Source: Bradyrhizobium algeriense | Lineage (GTDB): Bacteria > Pseudomonadota > Alphaproteobacteria > Rhizobiales > Xanthobacteraceae | Assembly: GCF_036924595.1 (NCBI RefSeq) | Contig: NZ_JAZHRV010000001.1 | Coordinates: 5,580,001-5,644,000, forward strand | Reading direction: 5' to 3' | Length of the DNA stretch: 64,000 bases | Part shown: positions 18,825 to 27,356 of the stretch, in pieces | Position numbering within the stretch: the first letter of the stretch is position 1 | How the letters are laid out: every line of letters starts with the position of its first letter | Notes under the pieces: generated by a model | What the model saw: only the letters and a program-made list of their open reading frames with translations | What the model was told of the DNA's origin: nothing | Databases searched by the model: none | Made by a program: the position numbers and the translations under genes

Positions 18825-19130
18825 CGCTTCGCCCTTCGGGCTACGCGTGGCGCAGCCAAGCGGGGCCGAAGGGGCGAAGCGTGGTGTCCGGCGTAGCTTG
18901 AGCAAAGCGAAAGCGAAGACGGACTGGAGCGGCGAAGGGCGGGCCGCGCTCCCGACCAAAAATATCGAAAACAACCCCATGCAAAGTAGCCGGTGGTCGC
19001 TGCATGGTTTGAGCGATCCCTCGAAAACATTTTGACACGTCGGGCAAATCACCGGCACTATTCCATCATCGCGCAATTTGCAGAACCGCCCATGGCGTTG
19101 CCTCGGCGCGATTACAGGCCAAAATTCCGA
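18825..19130 (+). repeat. Direct repeat copy 1, downstream of the tRNA
   Basis: The block begins CGCTTCGCCCTTCGGGCTACG and ends near GGCGCGATTACAGGC. It is repeated with modest divergence at 29471-29795. Shared islands include the AAATATCGAAAACAACCCCA and TTTTGACACGTCGGGCAAAT segments. Its first part is itself a hairpin. No gene is supported in 18825-19603. Confidence 0.85.
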
Positions 19131-19313
19131 CATTGAAGTTGTACCGGCTCGCTATAGCGAATGATCGCCTGCGGGTTGCCAAACCGCAGGTGCTTGCTTG
19201 ACGGCCGATATGCCGGCTATTCCGATAGACCGTTTGCAGGCTACCCTGCGGCTGATGAATGAGGCGCTCCCGACGGCGATGGTCAGCGGGTATGAGAAGC
19301 ACATCCCGATGGA

Positions 19314-19356
19314 CATAACGGCCTGGTTGCAGGTTCGAGTCCTGCCGGGTCCACCA
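19314..19356 (+). repeat. Degenerate attachment-site copy (tRNA 3' end)
   Basis: These 43 bases match the tRNA from CATAACGG to CCACCA with two substitutions (T to C at 19322, and GGGTCC for GGGCCC). Only the anticodon-to-3' half is present, so it is not a tRNA gene. It is the type of scar left by integration into a tRNA 3' end. Confidence 0.85.
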
Positions 19357-19603
19357 ATCAAATCAGTGGTTTGCTGAGGCTGGTTTCGCAACCATCGCAC
19401 AACGCGGTCTCTTACGCGGGGAAGACCAGGAAGCCTTCCCGGGCGAGATACGGGCGCTATCTAAGTTTTTTGACGGGCCTTCTGCGTAATAACCACGCGT
19501 TCTACTGCGTAGTAACCTGGTATGTGTCCTCGATCGCCCGCGCTGCGGCGCGCCAACTGGCCGATAGGCAGAGCAGCTATTCAATTCATTGGAGCACGCG
19601 CCT

Positions 19604-20266
19604 ATGCCCAAGAATCCATTTACCGATGTCTGGCAGTTCCTGACCGCGACTACCGGCGACTATCTTCAGCTCGGAAACTGGCGCTTTCTGATCCTGGCGC
19701 TGTTCTGGGCACTGCTGCTCGCCGGCATTGCAGTGGCCTTCCAGAATTGGCGGGAGGATTCGGCGCAACGTAGCGGGCGACATCTTGGAATCTGGCTGGC
19801 CCGGGTCCTGATCGGCTGCATGTGGTTCGAGGGCATGTTGTGGAAACTCCCGCTACCCGCGTCCGGCGGCCTGCAATACTGGACCGAACAGGAAACGACC
19901 CGCGCAGCGTTCGAGTTCCACGGCACGTTCGTGAAGGATATCGTGCTGCCCAACATGAATTTCTTTGGGCCGATTGTTTTTCTTGCCGAGCTCGTGTTTG
20001 CCGCGTCGATGATCCTCGGGCTTGCGGTACGGTTCGTGAGCGTGCTGGCCCTCGCCTATACGCTGCAACTCTGGCTCGGCATTTATCGGCCGGGCGATCC
20101 GGCCGAGTGGCCGTGGTCGTACATGTTCCTGGCCATGCTGATGTTCCTGTTTGTGGTCGAGGGCGCCGGCCGCAGTCTCGGCCTTGATGCCTGGTTGCGC
20201 CGCAAAATCCCGGCCGTGCGCGATGGGAAGGGACCTATTGGCTGGTTCTTCAACATCGCCGGTTAG
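19604..20266 (+). CDS. DoxX/DoxD-like membrane protein
   Basis: The 220-residue protein has about four membrane segments (near residues 26-46, 62-82, 120-142 and 165-185). Its pattern LARVLIGCMWFEGMLWKLP resembles the DoxX and thiosulfate:quinone-oxidoreductase DoxD families. Those proteins act at the membrane in electron transfer or redox defence. No partner DoxA gene is present, so the role is unknown. The ATG at 19604 has GGAG nine bases upstream. It is the first gene after the attachment scar and is followed 29 bases later by a methyltransferase gene. Confidence 0.7.
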   Translation: MPKNPFTDVWQFLTATTGDYLQLGNWRFLILALFWALLLAGIAVAFQNWREDSAQRSGRHLGIWLARVLIGCMWFEGMLWKLPLPASGGLQYWTEQETTRAAFEFHGTFVKDIVLPNMNFFGPIVFLAELVFAASMILGLAVRFVSVLALAYTLQLWLGIYRPGDPAEWPWSYMFLAMLMFLFVVEGAGRSLGLDAWLRRKIPAVRDGKGPIGWFFNIAG

Positions 20267-20295
20267 TCGTTGTCGTTCTACGTGGGGAGACGAGC

Positions 20296-21042
20296 ATGAT
20301 AGCACTGGCCCGCGCGGTGACGCTTCTTGTGGGCCTAGGCCTAGGCGCAAGTTGCGGACACGCCGCTGACATTGGCTATCTTGCTCCGCCGGGTGTCCCT
20401 GCAAAGGAGTTTCCCGCGCCTCAGCGCCCGGTTGCGCAGATCGTCAGCCCAGGCCGTGCCTCCGAGCAGCACCGCGATTCCCTGAATGAGGCCGGTGAGA
20501 TCGCCCGCCTTCTTGAACTCAAGCCAGGCATGACCGTCGCCGACATTGGTGCCGGCAGCGGCTACCACACGGTGCGCCTCTCCGGTCTCGTCGGTCCCAC
20601 CGGCGCCGTCATCGCCCAGGACGTCACGCGGAGTTATCTCATCGCGCTTGCCAGGCGAACGCAACGCCTGAGGCTGACAAATGTCACGTTCGCGCTGGGC
20701 AAACCACACGACCCGCGCCTTCCCGGCTCCTCGCTCGACGCTGCCATCCTCGTGCACATGTATCACGAAATAGCTCAGCCCTACGCCTTCCTCTACAATC
20801 TGACGCCCGCCTTGAGGTCGGGCGCGCGGGTCGGAATTGTCGACCTCGAGCGTCCGACGTCGGAGCATGGCACGCCAATCGAGCTGTTGCGTTGCGAACT
20901 GACCGCCATTGGCTATCGCGAGGTCGCCACACATCAGCTCGCAGGCGACGGCGGATACCTGGCGGTGTTTTCGCCACCGGAGCCAGGGGATCGAAAAGCC
21001 CCCCGGGACATCGTTGCTTGTCGGGGTGCCGGCACTCGCTGA
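20296..21042 (+). CDS. Exported class I SAM-dependent methyltransferase
   Basis: The 248-residue protein has a signal peptide (residues 1-24, ending HAAD) followed by a Rossmann methyltransferase domain. Motif I is VADIGAGSGYHTVRLSG and motif IV DAAILVHMYHEI. The GGGGAGA ribosome-binding site is well placed. Periplasmic forms of this fold are known in proteobacteria, often annotated as hypothetical methyltransferases, but the source of SAM outside the cytoplasm is a puzzle for all of them. The gene converges on the glycosyltransferase operon, with the stops one base apart. Confidence 0.75.
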   Translation: MIALARAVTLLVGLGLGASCGHAADIGYLAPPGVPAKEFPAPQRPVAQIVSPGRASEQHRDSLNEAGEIARLLELKPGMTVADIGAGSGYHTVRLSGLVGPTGAVIAQDVTRSYLIALARRTQRLRLTNVTFALGKPHDPRLPGSSLDAAILVHMYHEIAQPYAFLYNLTPALRSGARVGIVDLERPTSEHGTPIELLRCELTAIGYREVATHQLAGDGGYLAVFSPPEPGDRKAPRDIVACRGAGTR

Positions 21043-21043
21043 T

Positions 21044-21817
21044 CTAGCCGCGCCTCTCTCCCGGACCCCTTTGGTGTCGCAGCTCAATCGCGAGGCGAAC
21101 AAATGTCGTCGAAATCGACCAAGCCGCCTTGATGCCGGCAATGAGATTGCCGGAGACCTTCGATACCCCACCGATCCGGCGCCGCTGCCCCACGGCGATC
21201 TCGAGTGCCGGCAAGCGGGCGGCTGCAACCCGCATCAGCATTTCCAGGTTCCAGCCATATGTCTCCTCCTTCATACCGAGATGTCTGAGCTCATCCCGCC
21301 GGATGGCGCGAAACGGCGACAGGTCGGTGAAGCCTGCGCCATAGACGAGGCGCAGGAGCAGCCTGGCGACATGGGCCGCGAGGAGCTGCTGCGGCGACAG
21401 GCTGCCGGATTCGCGTGAACCGCGAACGCGCGAGCCGACAACGAAGACGGCCTGCCCAGTTACGATCGGCGATACCAGATCAGAGATGCGCTCTGCAGGA
21501 TCACTGCCGTCGCCGTCGAGAAAGACCAGAATGTCGGCGTCACCGCGCGCAGCGGCGATGCCTGCCTGGATGGCGCGACCGTAGCCCTGTCGCGGCTCGA
21601 CAATCACGCGAGCTCCGGCGGCCCGTGCCCGCTCGGCCGTGCGGTCCCGCGAACCGCCATCGACAACGACGACCTCACTCACGTTCTGTGCCAGCGCTGC
21701 AGCTACGACCTGGCCGATTGCCGTTTCCTCGTCGAGGCATGGAATGATCGCCGAAACGACCGGCGGTTGGCAAAACACGGGCCGCTTCCCGCCGATCCCG
21801 TGGGTCACCTCGTTCAT
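21044..21817 (-). CDS. Family 2 glycosyltransferase
   Basis: The 257-residue cytoplasmic GT-A enzyme has VSAIIPCLDEETAIGQV, VVVDGGSRDRT (nucleotide site) and LVFLDGDGSD (DxD-like metal site). It resembles dolichol-phosphate-mannose-synthase-like transferases that make polyprenyl-phosphate sugars. The ATG at 21817 overlaps the stop of the radical SAM gene (ATGA) and GGAGCCT precedes it. It is the last gene of a five-gene operon in which every junction is a four-base overlap, so it should act in the same pathway. Confidence 0.85.
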   Translation of the reverse strand: MNEVTHGIGGKRPVFCQPPVVSAIIPCLDEETAIGQVVAAALAQNVSEVVVVDGGSRDRTAERARAAGARVIVEPRQGYGRAIQAGIAAARGDADILVFLDGDGSDPAERISDLVSPIVTGQAVFVVGSRVRGSRESGSLSPQQLLAAHVARLLLRLVYGAGFTDLSPFRAIRRDELRHLGMKEETYGWNLEMLMRVAAARLPALEIAVGQRRRIGGVSKVSGNLIAGIKAAWSISTTFVRLAIELRHQRGPGERRG

Positions 21818-22893
21818 AGGCTCCAGCGCAGGCCGCAATTGGCGCAGCTCTTAGGCGGCTTGTCCGATAGAAGGGCCGCACGAAACTCCCGATACGCGGA
21901 CCCGTTCCAGATGTCGTGTAAGGACTGCTGACCTGCATGGCCAAGCGTGTAGTTCTCGTAGCCATGTTGCGAAAATGGCGCGATGCAGCATGGCAAGGCG
22001 CGGCCATTGGCCGTGAAATACATCAACGACCACGGCCGTCGGCAGAGCGACCACGGCGAACCATCACCACTGCCCTTCAGGCTTAGTCCCGGCTCGCTCG
22101 CCGCGCCCGACGCGCTGAAGGTCACGCCGAGGGAATGCGCCAGATCCTCCGCCTCTTTCAAGTAGGCCGCTTCTGCCTGCGTCAGGCGCTCGAACAGGGC
22201 CTGATCCGGTTGCGCCATGCCAATGGCGGATTCAGTGAAGAACACGAGCCGTTGCAGATAAACCTCTTTGACACCGATCTCCGCCGCAACTTTCACAAAT
22301 GCAGGCAGTTGCTCGACAGTCTCTTTCAGACCGGTGAGCCAAACGGAAACTTGCGGCCTTGCGTACCCCTCCCGCTCCTGTAGCTCGCGAAATGCACGAA
22401 CATTGCGGACGATCCGACCGAAATAGTCCCTGCCACGAATCGCCTTGAAGCTCTCGCGATTTGACGCGTCGAGCGATACACGCAGCTCATCAAGCCCGGC
22501 GTCGATCAGCGCACGGCCGTTGCGCTCACTGAGGACCGTTCCATTGGTGTTGAACAGGACGTAAACGCCGCGCTCTTTCAGGTATTTGACCATTCGCGGC
22601 AGGTTCTGGACCAGCATCGGCTCGCCAACGCCGTGCAGAACCACGCGCGCCAGATCGGGAAGCTGGTCGACGATCGACGTGAACAAACCCCAGCTCATGT
22701 CTGCTGGCGGCTCGAGCTCCTCGTAGGTGCGAGGACAGGTGGTGCACAGCAGATTGCAGCGGTTGGTCACTTCCAGATAAGCGCAGACCGGCGGACGCTG
22801 GGCGACCTCGGTGCGCTCGCCCGTGACCGTCTCGTGATAGCGGCGCGGATCGAACGCCGCGCGAGTGCCCTGCACTTCGCCGAAAACGTTCAT
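21814..22893 (-). CDS. Radical SAM protein with SPASM-like C-terminus
   Basis: The 359-residue protein has the CxxxCxxC cluster motif RCNLLCTTC at about residue 50 and the radical SAM features VVLHGVGEPML and FNTNGTVLS. A cysteine-rich C-terminus (CCIAPF, CANCGLRWSL) may hold an auxiliary Fe-S cluster as in SPASM proteins. These enzymes cleave SAM to a 5'-deoxyadenosyl radical. It is embedded by four-base overlaps between a GT-C enzyme and a GT2 enzyme, so its substrate may be a nucleoside, lipid or sugar intermediate. It does not look like ArsS or HpnH. Confidence 0.85.
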   Translation of the reverse strand: MNVFGEVQGTRAAFDPRRYHETVTGERTEVAQRPPVCAYLEVTNRCNLLCTTCPRTYEELEPPADMSWGLFTSIVDQLPDLARVVLHGVGEPMLVQNLPRMVKYLKERGVYVLFNTNGTVLSERNGRALIDAGLDELRVSLDASNRESFKAIRGRDYFGRIVRNVRAFRELQEREGYARPQVSVWLTGLKETVEQLPAFVKVAAEIGVKEVYLQRLVFFTESAIGMAQPDQALFERLTQAEAAYLKEAEDLAHSLGVTFSASGAASEPGLSLKGSGDGSPWSLCRRPWSLMYFTANGRALPCCIAPFSQHGYENYTLGHAGQQSLHDIWNGSAYREFRAALLSDKPPKSCANCGLRWSL

Positions 22894-24263
22894 TGCGATG
22901 CCCCCGAAACTGCAGTTCGCTGCATGCGGGCTCTCCACGCCGTAAAGGCGCAAGCCAGGAAAAGACCTCCGAACAGAATTGATTTGCTCACAATTCGCGG
23001 AATGTAGAAATCCCAGTCGAGCTGTTCGGACAGCAACAGCGCTCCGATCGAAACGGCCCACGTAGGCGCGGATCCACACAGGGCGACAAACGGCATTATA
23101 ACTAGAAAATGCCAGGGATAGTTGGGCGACAACAACAGGAGCGTGAGAAGTAACAGCATGTTGATGTCGGCAAGACGGGATGCGATGCTGTGATGAGCGC
23201 TGCGGGCCACGGAGAGCCCTGTGAACCAAAGAACCAGCGCGGCCAGTGCGACGTAGGCGGCAACATCACCTTCATGATAGCCAAACACAAGGCGCCAAAG
23301 TGACAACAGCCAGAGATCGTTGCCGCCACTGATGCCCTGTTCTGCCAGATAGCCTTTGGTGAGGAATCCGAGAACTCCCGAGCCGACCGACAGATAGGGA
23401 AGATAACAAAGCGCGACGGTAGCGATCACGACGAGCGGCATCTTGACGTCCCACGGGCGCCAGATCCCGGCCAGCACCGGCGCCGCATAGGGCTTGACCA
23501 GCACTGAAAGAGTGATCACCACGGCTCCGCGGAGCGCACGGCCGGTCAGGGCAATCCACAGACCGAGCAGCATCAGTGCAACCATCAGCGCGTCGACATG
23601 GCCGTTGTTGGCAATCTCCCACACAGGCAGCGGATGCCAGAGATAGGCAACTACGCGCGTCACCGGGCGGTCCATACGCCGCAACAGGACCACGATCAGT
23701 ATGACCGTGACGGACTCGCACCCCAGCAGCGCGAGACGCATCGTCGTCGCGCTCTCGCCGATCCGCGTGACAATGAGGAAGAAGAATTGCGCCACGGCAG
23801 GATAGATGGTTACGGCCGTATCGGCGCGGTTGATGTGAGGAAAGACCATCCCGTCGCGCAGAAACGCCAGCGACTCATCGGCTGGCATGAAGCGATAAGG
23901 ATTGATGCCGGCGGCCTGAACCCTGCCATCCCAGACGTAGCGATAGACGTCACTGGACAGAAGTGGATCGAACAGCAGCACATAACCTCTCAGCACGATC
24001 CCAAGTCCAACGATAAGCCATAGTGCGCGACCAGTTGGCGAACGTTCCGCCAGACTTGTCGCTACGATCGTCAGCAGACCTGCAAGGATGCTCAGCGCAA
24101 TGAAGGCATTGTCGCCGGCAGCCTCGAAGGCATAAGGAGTCACCAGGGTAAGACCGCACAAGACAACTCCGATGCCGGCCAACAGGCAAAGTGGGGATAT
24201 CTTGTGGTCGGAACGCACCAGTCGACCGAATTGACCGGCGATCACTCCTGGCAAGGGCTTCAT
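22890..24263 (-). CDS. Polytopic membrane glycosyltransferase (GT-C/mannosyltransferase-like)
   Basis: The 457-residue protein has roughly 11 hydrophobic segments. The periplasmic-facing first loop, SSDVYRYVWDGRVQAAGINP, carries the acidic motif found in GT-C enzymes that use polyprenyl-phosphate sugars. NNGHVDALMVALMLLG and SPNYPWHFLVIMPF are further family-like segments. In this arrangement the adjacent GT2 enzyme could make the lipid-linked sugar donor used here. The start at 24263 overlaps the stop of the upstream gene by four bases. Confidence 0.75.
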   Translation of the reverse strand: MKPLPGVIAGQFGRLVRSDHKISPLCLLAGIGVVLCGLTLVTPYAFEAAGDNAFIALSILAGLLTIVATSLAERSPTGRALWLIVGLGIVLRGYVLLFDPLLSSDVYRYVWDGRVQAAGINPYRFMPADESLAFLRDGMVFPHINRADTAVTIYPAVAQFFFLIVTRIGESATTMRLALLGCESVTVILIVVLLRRMDRPVTRVVAYLWHPLPVWEIANNGHVDALMVALMLLGLWIALTGRALRGAVVITLSVLVKPYAAPVLAGIWRPWDVKMPLVVIATVALCYLPYLSVGSGVLGFLTKGYLAEQGISGGNDLWLLSLWRLVFGYHEGDVAAYVALAALVLWFTGLSVARSAHHSIASRLADINMLLLLTLLLLSPNYPWHFLVIMPFVALCGSAPTWAVSIGALLLSEQLDWDFYIPRIVSKSILFGGLFLACAFTAWRARMQRTAVSGASQ

Positions 24264-24964
24264 TGGCTTACCTGCGGCGCGTCCTTCAAAAAGGCCCGGC
24301 TCGCCGCGGCAAATCCGCCGCCGCGAAAGCGGATCGAATGCCCGGCCAGCTCGTCCTGCAGCCAGCGCAAGGTTTCGATATCGTCGACATCGTACCATTC
24401 CGGTAGCAGGATCGTAGCAAGCCCGATTTCGGCAGCGCGCTCGCGCGTCCTGCGAGCTACGGTTTCAGTTCCCCATGCGATCTGCGTAAACAGGTGCTTG
24501 TGCGGATGCTTCAAGCCGATGAGATAGTAGCCACCGTCGCTTGCTGGCCCAAGCACCATCCGATCTCCGGACTCGCGCATGGCTTCAATAGCCTGTACCA
24601 GCAAATGGATTGGCAGCGTCGGGCTGTCGCCATTGACGAGCAGGACACAGTCGTGTCCGGCGTCCAGGAACGCGCGCGTCGCGCCCAACAACACATGCCC
24701 CAAATCGTCGCCAGCCTGTAGCAACAGTCCGAACCCTGCCGGAAGCAGTTGCCGCATGACGTCTTCGGTGCCCGCCGGCGCGTAGACGCCGTAGCCGCGC
24801 CTGCCGAGTGCCTCAGGGACCGCCTCGATTGCCGCGGCCACGTCGCGCAGAAAGCAGGCGGACAGCTCGGAAGCGGCAACGTCGCCAATGACCGTCGCAA
24901 GTCGCGTCTTTGAGCGGCCGGGCAGCGGCGCCTTGCATACAATCCCGATCGCCGCGACGCTCAT
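24260..24964 (-). CDS. DUF2064/TIGR04282-type nucleotidyl- or glycosyltransferase
   Basis: The 234-residue protein matches the family often annotated as arsenosugar-biosynthesis-like glycosyltransferase. Features are VCKAPLPGRSKTRL at the N-terminus, VLLVNGDSPTLP and LGPASDGGYYLIGL. Related proteins look like cofactor guanylyltransferases. The family name comes from its place beside arsS in other bacteria, and no arsM or arsS is seen here, so I do not infer arsenic chemistry. The gene overlaps both neighbours by four bases. Confidence 0.8.
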   Translation of the reverse strand: MSVAAIGIVCKAPLPGRSKTRLATVIGDVAASELSACFLRDVAAAIEAVPEALGRRGYGVYAPAGTEDVMRQLLPAGFGLLLQAGDDLGHVLLGATRAFLDAGHDCVLLVNGDSPTLPIHLLVQAIEAMRESGDRMVLGPASDGGYYLIGLKHPHKHLFTQIAWGTETVARRTRERAAEIGLATILLPEWYDVDDIETLRWLQDELAGHSIRFRGGGFAAASRAFLKDAPQVSQ

Positions 24965-25770
24965 GGCAGCCGTGACCGCAGGCGATCAGCGGCGATCGCG
25001 ATCAACTGCAGCGCGTCATGGCTGCCGTCTGCTTCGCCCTTTTCAAAATCCCCGTCGACGCGCCCCATTTGATTTGTCACATGTGCAAAGCACAGCACGG
25101 GCTTTTGCCTGATTTGTGCGAACGCATAGAGCGCGGCTGCTTCCATTTCGACTGCCATCAGATTCCTTTTGACCATGGCGTCGATCGCCGGCTGGGTCTC
25201 GCGGAACGGCGCGTCGGTTGTCCAGGTCGCGCCTGTGAGCACCGGCACGGGAAATCCACCGAATGCGCCGTTGAGCGCCGCGATCAATCCGGCATCCGCA
25301 TCCGAATAGTCGGACGGCGCCATGTAGTGATAGCTGGTGCCTTCGTCGCGCAGCGCGCGTTCGATGATGATGAAATAAGGCGGCGGGCGCATCGGCACGA
25401 TCTGCCCCGAGGACGTGACGCTGATCAGGAGCTTGCAGCCTGATGCGAACAATTCCTCGGCGATCAGCACCGCGTACGAGGCGCCGACGGCGCAGCCGAC
25501 AATTCCGAACTCAATCCCGTCGCGACTGAAGCTGTAGAGCTGCGTGTGATAGCAGGCCCATCCCGCTTCAAGCCGGGCCTCGCCACGGGCGAGCAGGCTG
25601 CGCACGATGTCGCCGTCCGGATCGAGGATGCAGATGTTCGGGATGCCGGCGTCCGTAATCCGCTTTTGCCTGCGCGCTTCGCGCAGCAGATTTTCCGGCG
25701 TGAAGGCGGACGGCTGCGCATAGTGCTTTTGCGCGAGGATGGGCGGGACCCCGCCCTCATTGACTGCCAT
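24961..25770 (-). CDS. Nucleoside phosphorylase/nucleosidase-family protein
   Basis: The 269-residue protein has the PNP/UDP phosphorylase fold: FGIVGCAVGASYAVLIAEELFASG (phosphate-site glycine loop region), LISVTSSGQIV, and the base/ribose-binding segment LMAVEMEAAALYAFA, where the MEAAA glutamate contacts ribose. The family cleaves the N-glycosidic bond of nucleosides. As first gene of a radical SAM operon it could release adenine from an adenosylated product, as HpnG does after HpnH in hopanoid synthesis; this is inference. The start is placed at 25770 (MAVNEGG); upstream in-frame residues look non-coding. Confidence 0.82.
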   Translation of the reverse strand: MAVNEGGVPPILAQKHYAQPSAFTPENLLREARRQKRITDAGIPNICILDPDGDIVRSLLARGEARLEAGWACYHTQLYSFSRDGIEFGIVGCAVGASYAVLIAEELFASGCKLLISVTSSGQIVPMRPPPYFIIIERALRDEGTSYHYMAPSDYSDADAGLIAALNGAFGGFPVPVLTGATWTTDAPFRETQPAIDAMVKRNLMAVEMEAAALYAFAQIRQKPVLCFAHVTNQMGRVDGDFEKGEADGSHDALQLIAIAADRLRSRLP

Positions 25771-25951
25771 CACCAGACAAGCCTCGTCACCCGGTTGCCG
25801 GTCATTGGTAGCGTTCTCTCCGACAACGGGCAAGCTCTCCGCAACAGCGGGCAAGCGCCGCCAAGGTTTCGGCGACGTCAAAAAAAAGATTTCAGGTGGT
25901 GTAACAAGATGGCCCTGAAGAACGTAGTAACCGTGGCCCGTACTCGCTGCC

Positions 25952-25975
25952 GGCATGGCAAGGGCTTGCCATGCC
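25952..25975. promoter_or_regulatory. Perfect 24-base palindrome in divergent promoter region
   Basis: The arms GGCATGGCAAG and CTTGCCATGCC are perfectly complementary around a central GG. The site lies in the 317-base gap between the divergent phosphorylase operon and the acyl-CoA dehydrogenase-like gene. It is a good candidate operator for both, but no regulator gene lies in this segment. Confidence 0.55.
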
Positions 25976-26087
25976 CTAAGCCAGTCGTGTTGATCCGATG
26001 GTGCGCGTGGCGTAGCATTGGTCGCAAAGGTAGCGGATGCGATATTTTCGAACTTTGGTACGCAACACCTAAGCGTCGAGGGTCGCC

Positions 26088-27233
26088 ATGAATCACGAGA
26101 CCGCAGTTTCGAATGCCAAAGAAATCGCCGATCGCATTCTCGCACCGGCGGCCAGGCAAAACGACAAGGAAGCTCGATTTTCGTCCGAGGCAATCGCGGC
26201 GCTCGGTTCGGCCGGATTGCTGGGGGTCATGCTTCCCGCCGAGGTCGGCGGCTCGGCCCTGGGACCGCGGACGTTCGCTGCCGTCGTTGCGGCGCTCGCA
26301 GAAGCGGACGCGTCCGCCGCGATGGTTTATTTGATGCACATGAGCGCTACCGCAACGATTGCGGCGGCCCGTCCGGGTGCCACGGTTGCGCAGACGCTAA
26401 AGGATATTTCAGCCGGAAAACACCTAACTACCCTGGCATTCAGCGAAGCCGGATCGCGTAGCCACTTCTGGGCGCCCGTTTCGCGAGCGAAGCGCAACGC
26501 CGCCAACGTGCACCTCACGGCCAAGAAATCATGGGTGACGAGCGCCGGTCACGCACAAAGCTACGTCGTCTCGGCGCTCGCGCCTGAAGGCAAGAGCCCA
26601 ACGGATTCGACCATTTATCTTGTCGCCAGTGACACGGCCGGACTGTCGGTCGCCGGCCCGTGGGATGGTCTCGGGATGCGCGCCAACGCTTCCGCGCCGA
26701 TGATGCTAGATGATTGCAAGATTGAAGCCGATCTCCAACTCACGGACGACGGCGCCGGGTTCAAGGCGATGCTGGAGGTCGTGCTTCCGCTATTCAACCT
26801 CGGAACATCGGCGGTCGCGCTTGGTCTTTGCCGGGCTGCGGTGTCGGGGACGGCAGCACATCTCAACGGCGCTCGCTTCGAGCATTTGGGCCAGACGCTC
26901 GGCGAGAGCCTGCCGACGCTTCGCGCACAGCTTGCAACGATGCAGATCGACACCGATGGGCTTGCAGCGCGCATCGACGATCTCGTTGATCATCTTGAGC
27001 GCCCCCGAGACACCACTATGCTGCGCGTGCTGGAGAGCAAGGCGGCGGCGGGTGATGTTGCCATCGCCGTCACGTCGGCGGCGATGCGGGCGTGCGGAGG
27101 CGCTGCGTTTTCCAAGCATCTGGCCATCGAGCGATTGTTCCGCGACGCACATGCAGGCGCCGTCATGGCGCCGACGGGCGATGTGCTGCGCGAGTTCATC
27201 GGCAAAGCCGTTTTGGGAATACCGCTGTTCTAG
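26088..27233 (+). CDS. Acyl-CoA dehydrogenase-like flavoprotein
   Basis: The 381-residue protein has the ACAD order: helical N-domain (SAGLLGVMLPAEVGGSALG), middle beta domain (LAFSEAGSRSHFW, KKSWVTSAGHA) and C-terminal helical bundle (CGGAAFSKHLAIERLFRDAHAG). The usual catalytic glutamate position is not obvious. It could be a flavin-dependent dehydrogenase or a DszC/SfnB-like monooxygenase, which share this fold. It heads a rightward pair with a PhnD-like gene. GAGGG precedes the ATG. Confidence 0.78.
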   Translation: MNHETAVSNAKEIADRILAPAARQNDKEARFSSEAIAALGSAGLLGVMLPAEVGGSALGPRTFAAVVAALAEADASAAMVYLMHMSATATIAAARPGATVAQTLKDISAGKHLTTLAFSEAGSRSHFWAPVSRAKRNAANVHLTAKKSWVTSAGHAQSYVVSALAPEGKSPTDSTIYLVASDTAGLSVAGPWDGLGMRANASAPMMLDDCKIEADLQLTDDGAGFKAMLEVVLPLFNLGTSAVALGLCRAAVSGTAAHLNGARFEHLGQTLGESLPTLRAQLATMQIDTDGLAARIDDLVDHLERPRDTTMLRVLESKAAAGDVAIAVTSAAMRACGGAAFSKHLAIERLFRDAHAGAVMAPTGDVLREFIGKAVLGIPLF

Positions 27234-27301
27234 TGGTCCGATCCTAACATTCGCATTCCATTCGGAACCACGTTTGCGAGCGTTAGGATCAAAGGACCAC
27301 T
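27232..27301. repeat. Intergenic palindromic repeat
   Basis: The ends AGTGGTCCGATCCTAAC (27232-27248) and its near-complement GTTAGGATC-AAA-GGACCACT (27282-27301) form an imperfect 70-base inverted repeat. It overlaps the dehydrogenase-like stop codon. It looks like a dispersed MITE-like or REP element; it could also end transcription. Confidence 0.65.
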
Positions 27302-27356
27302 GGCAAACTATAGTGATCGCATTTGAAATATTGAGCTCGGGAAGCGAGATGCAATC

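Noticed and set aside
21044..25770. Arsenosugar biosynthesis cluster
   Set aside because: A TIGR04282-type protein is present, but there is no ArsM or ArsS and the radical SAM is a SPASM-like type.
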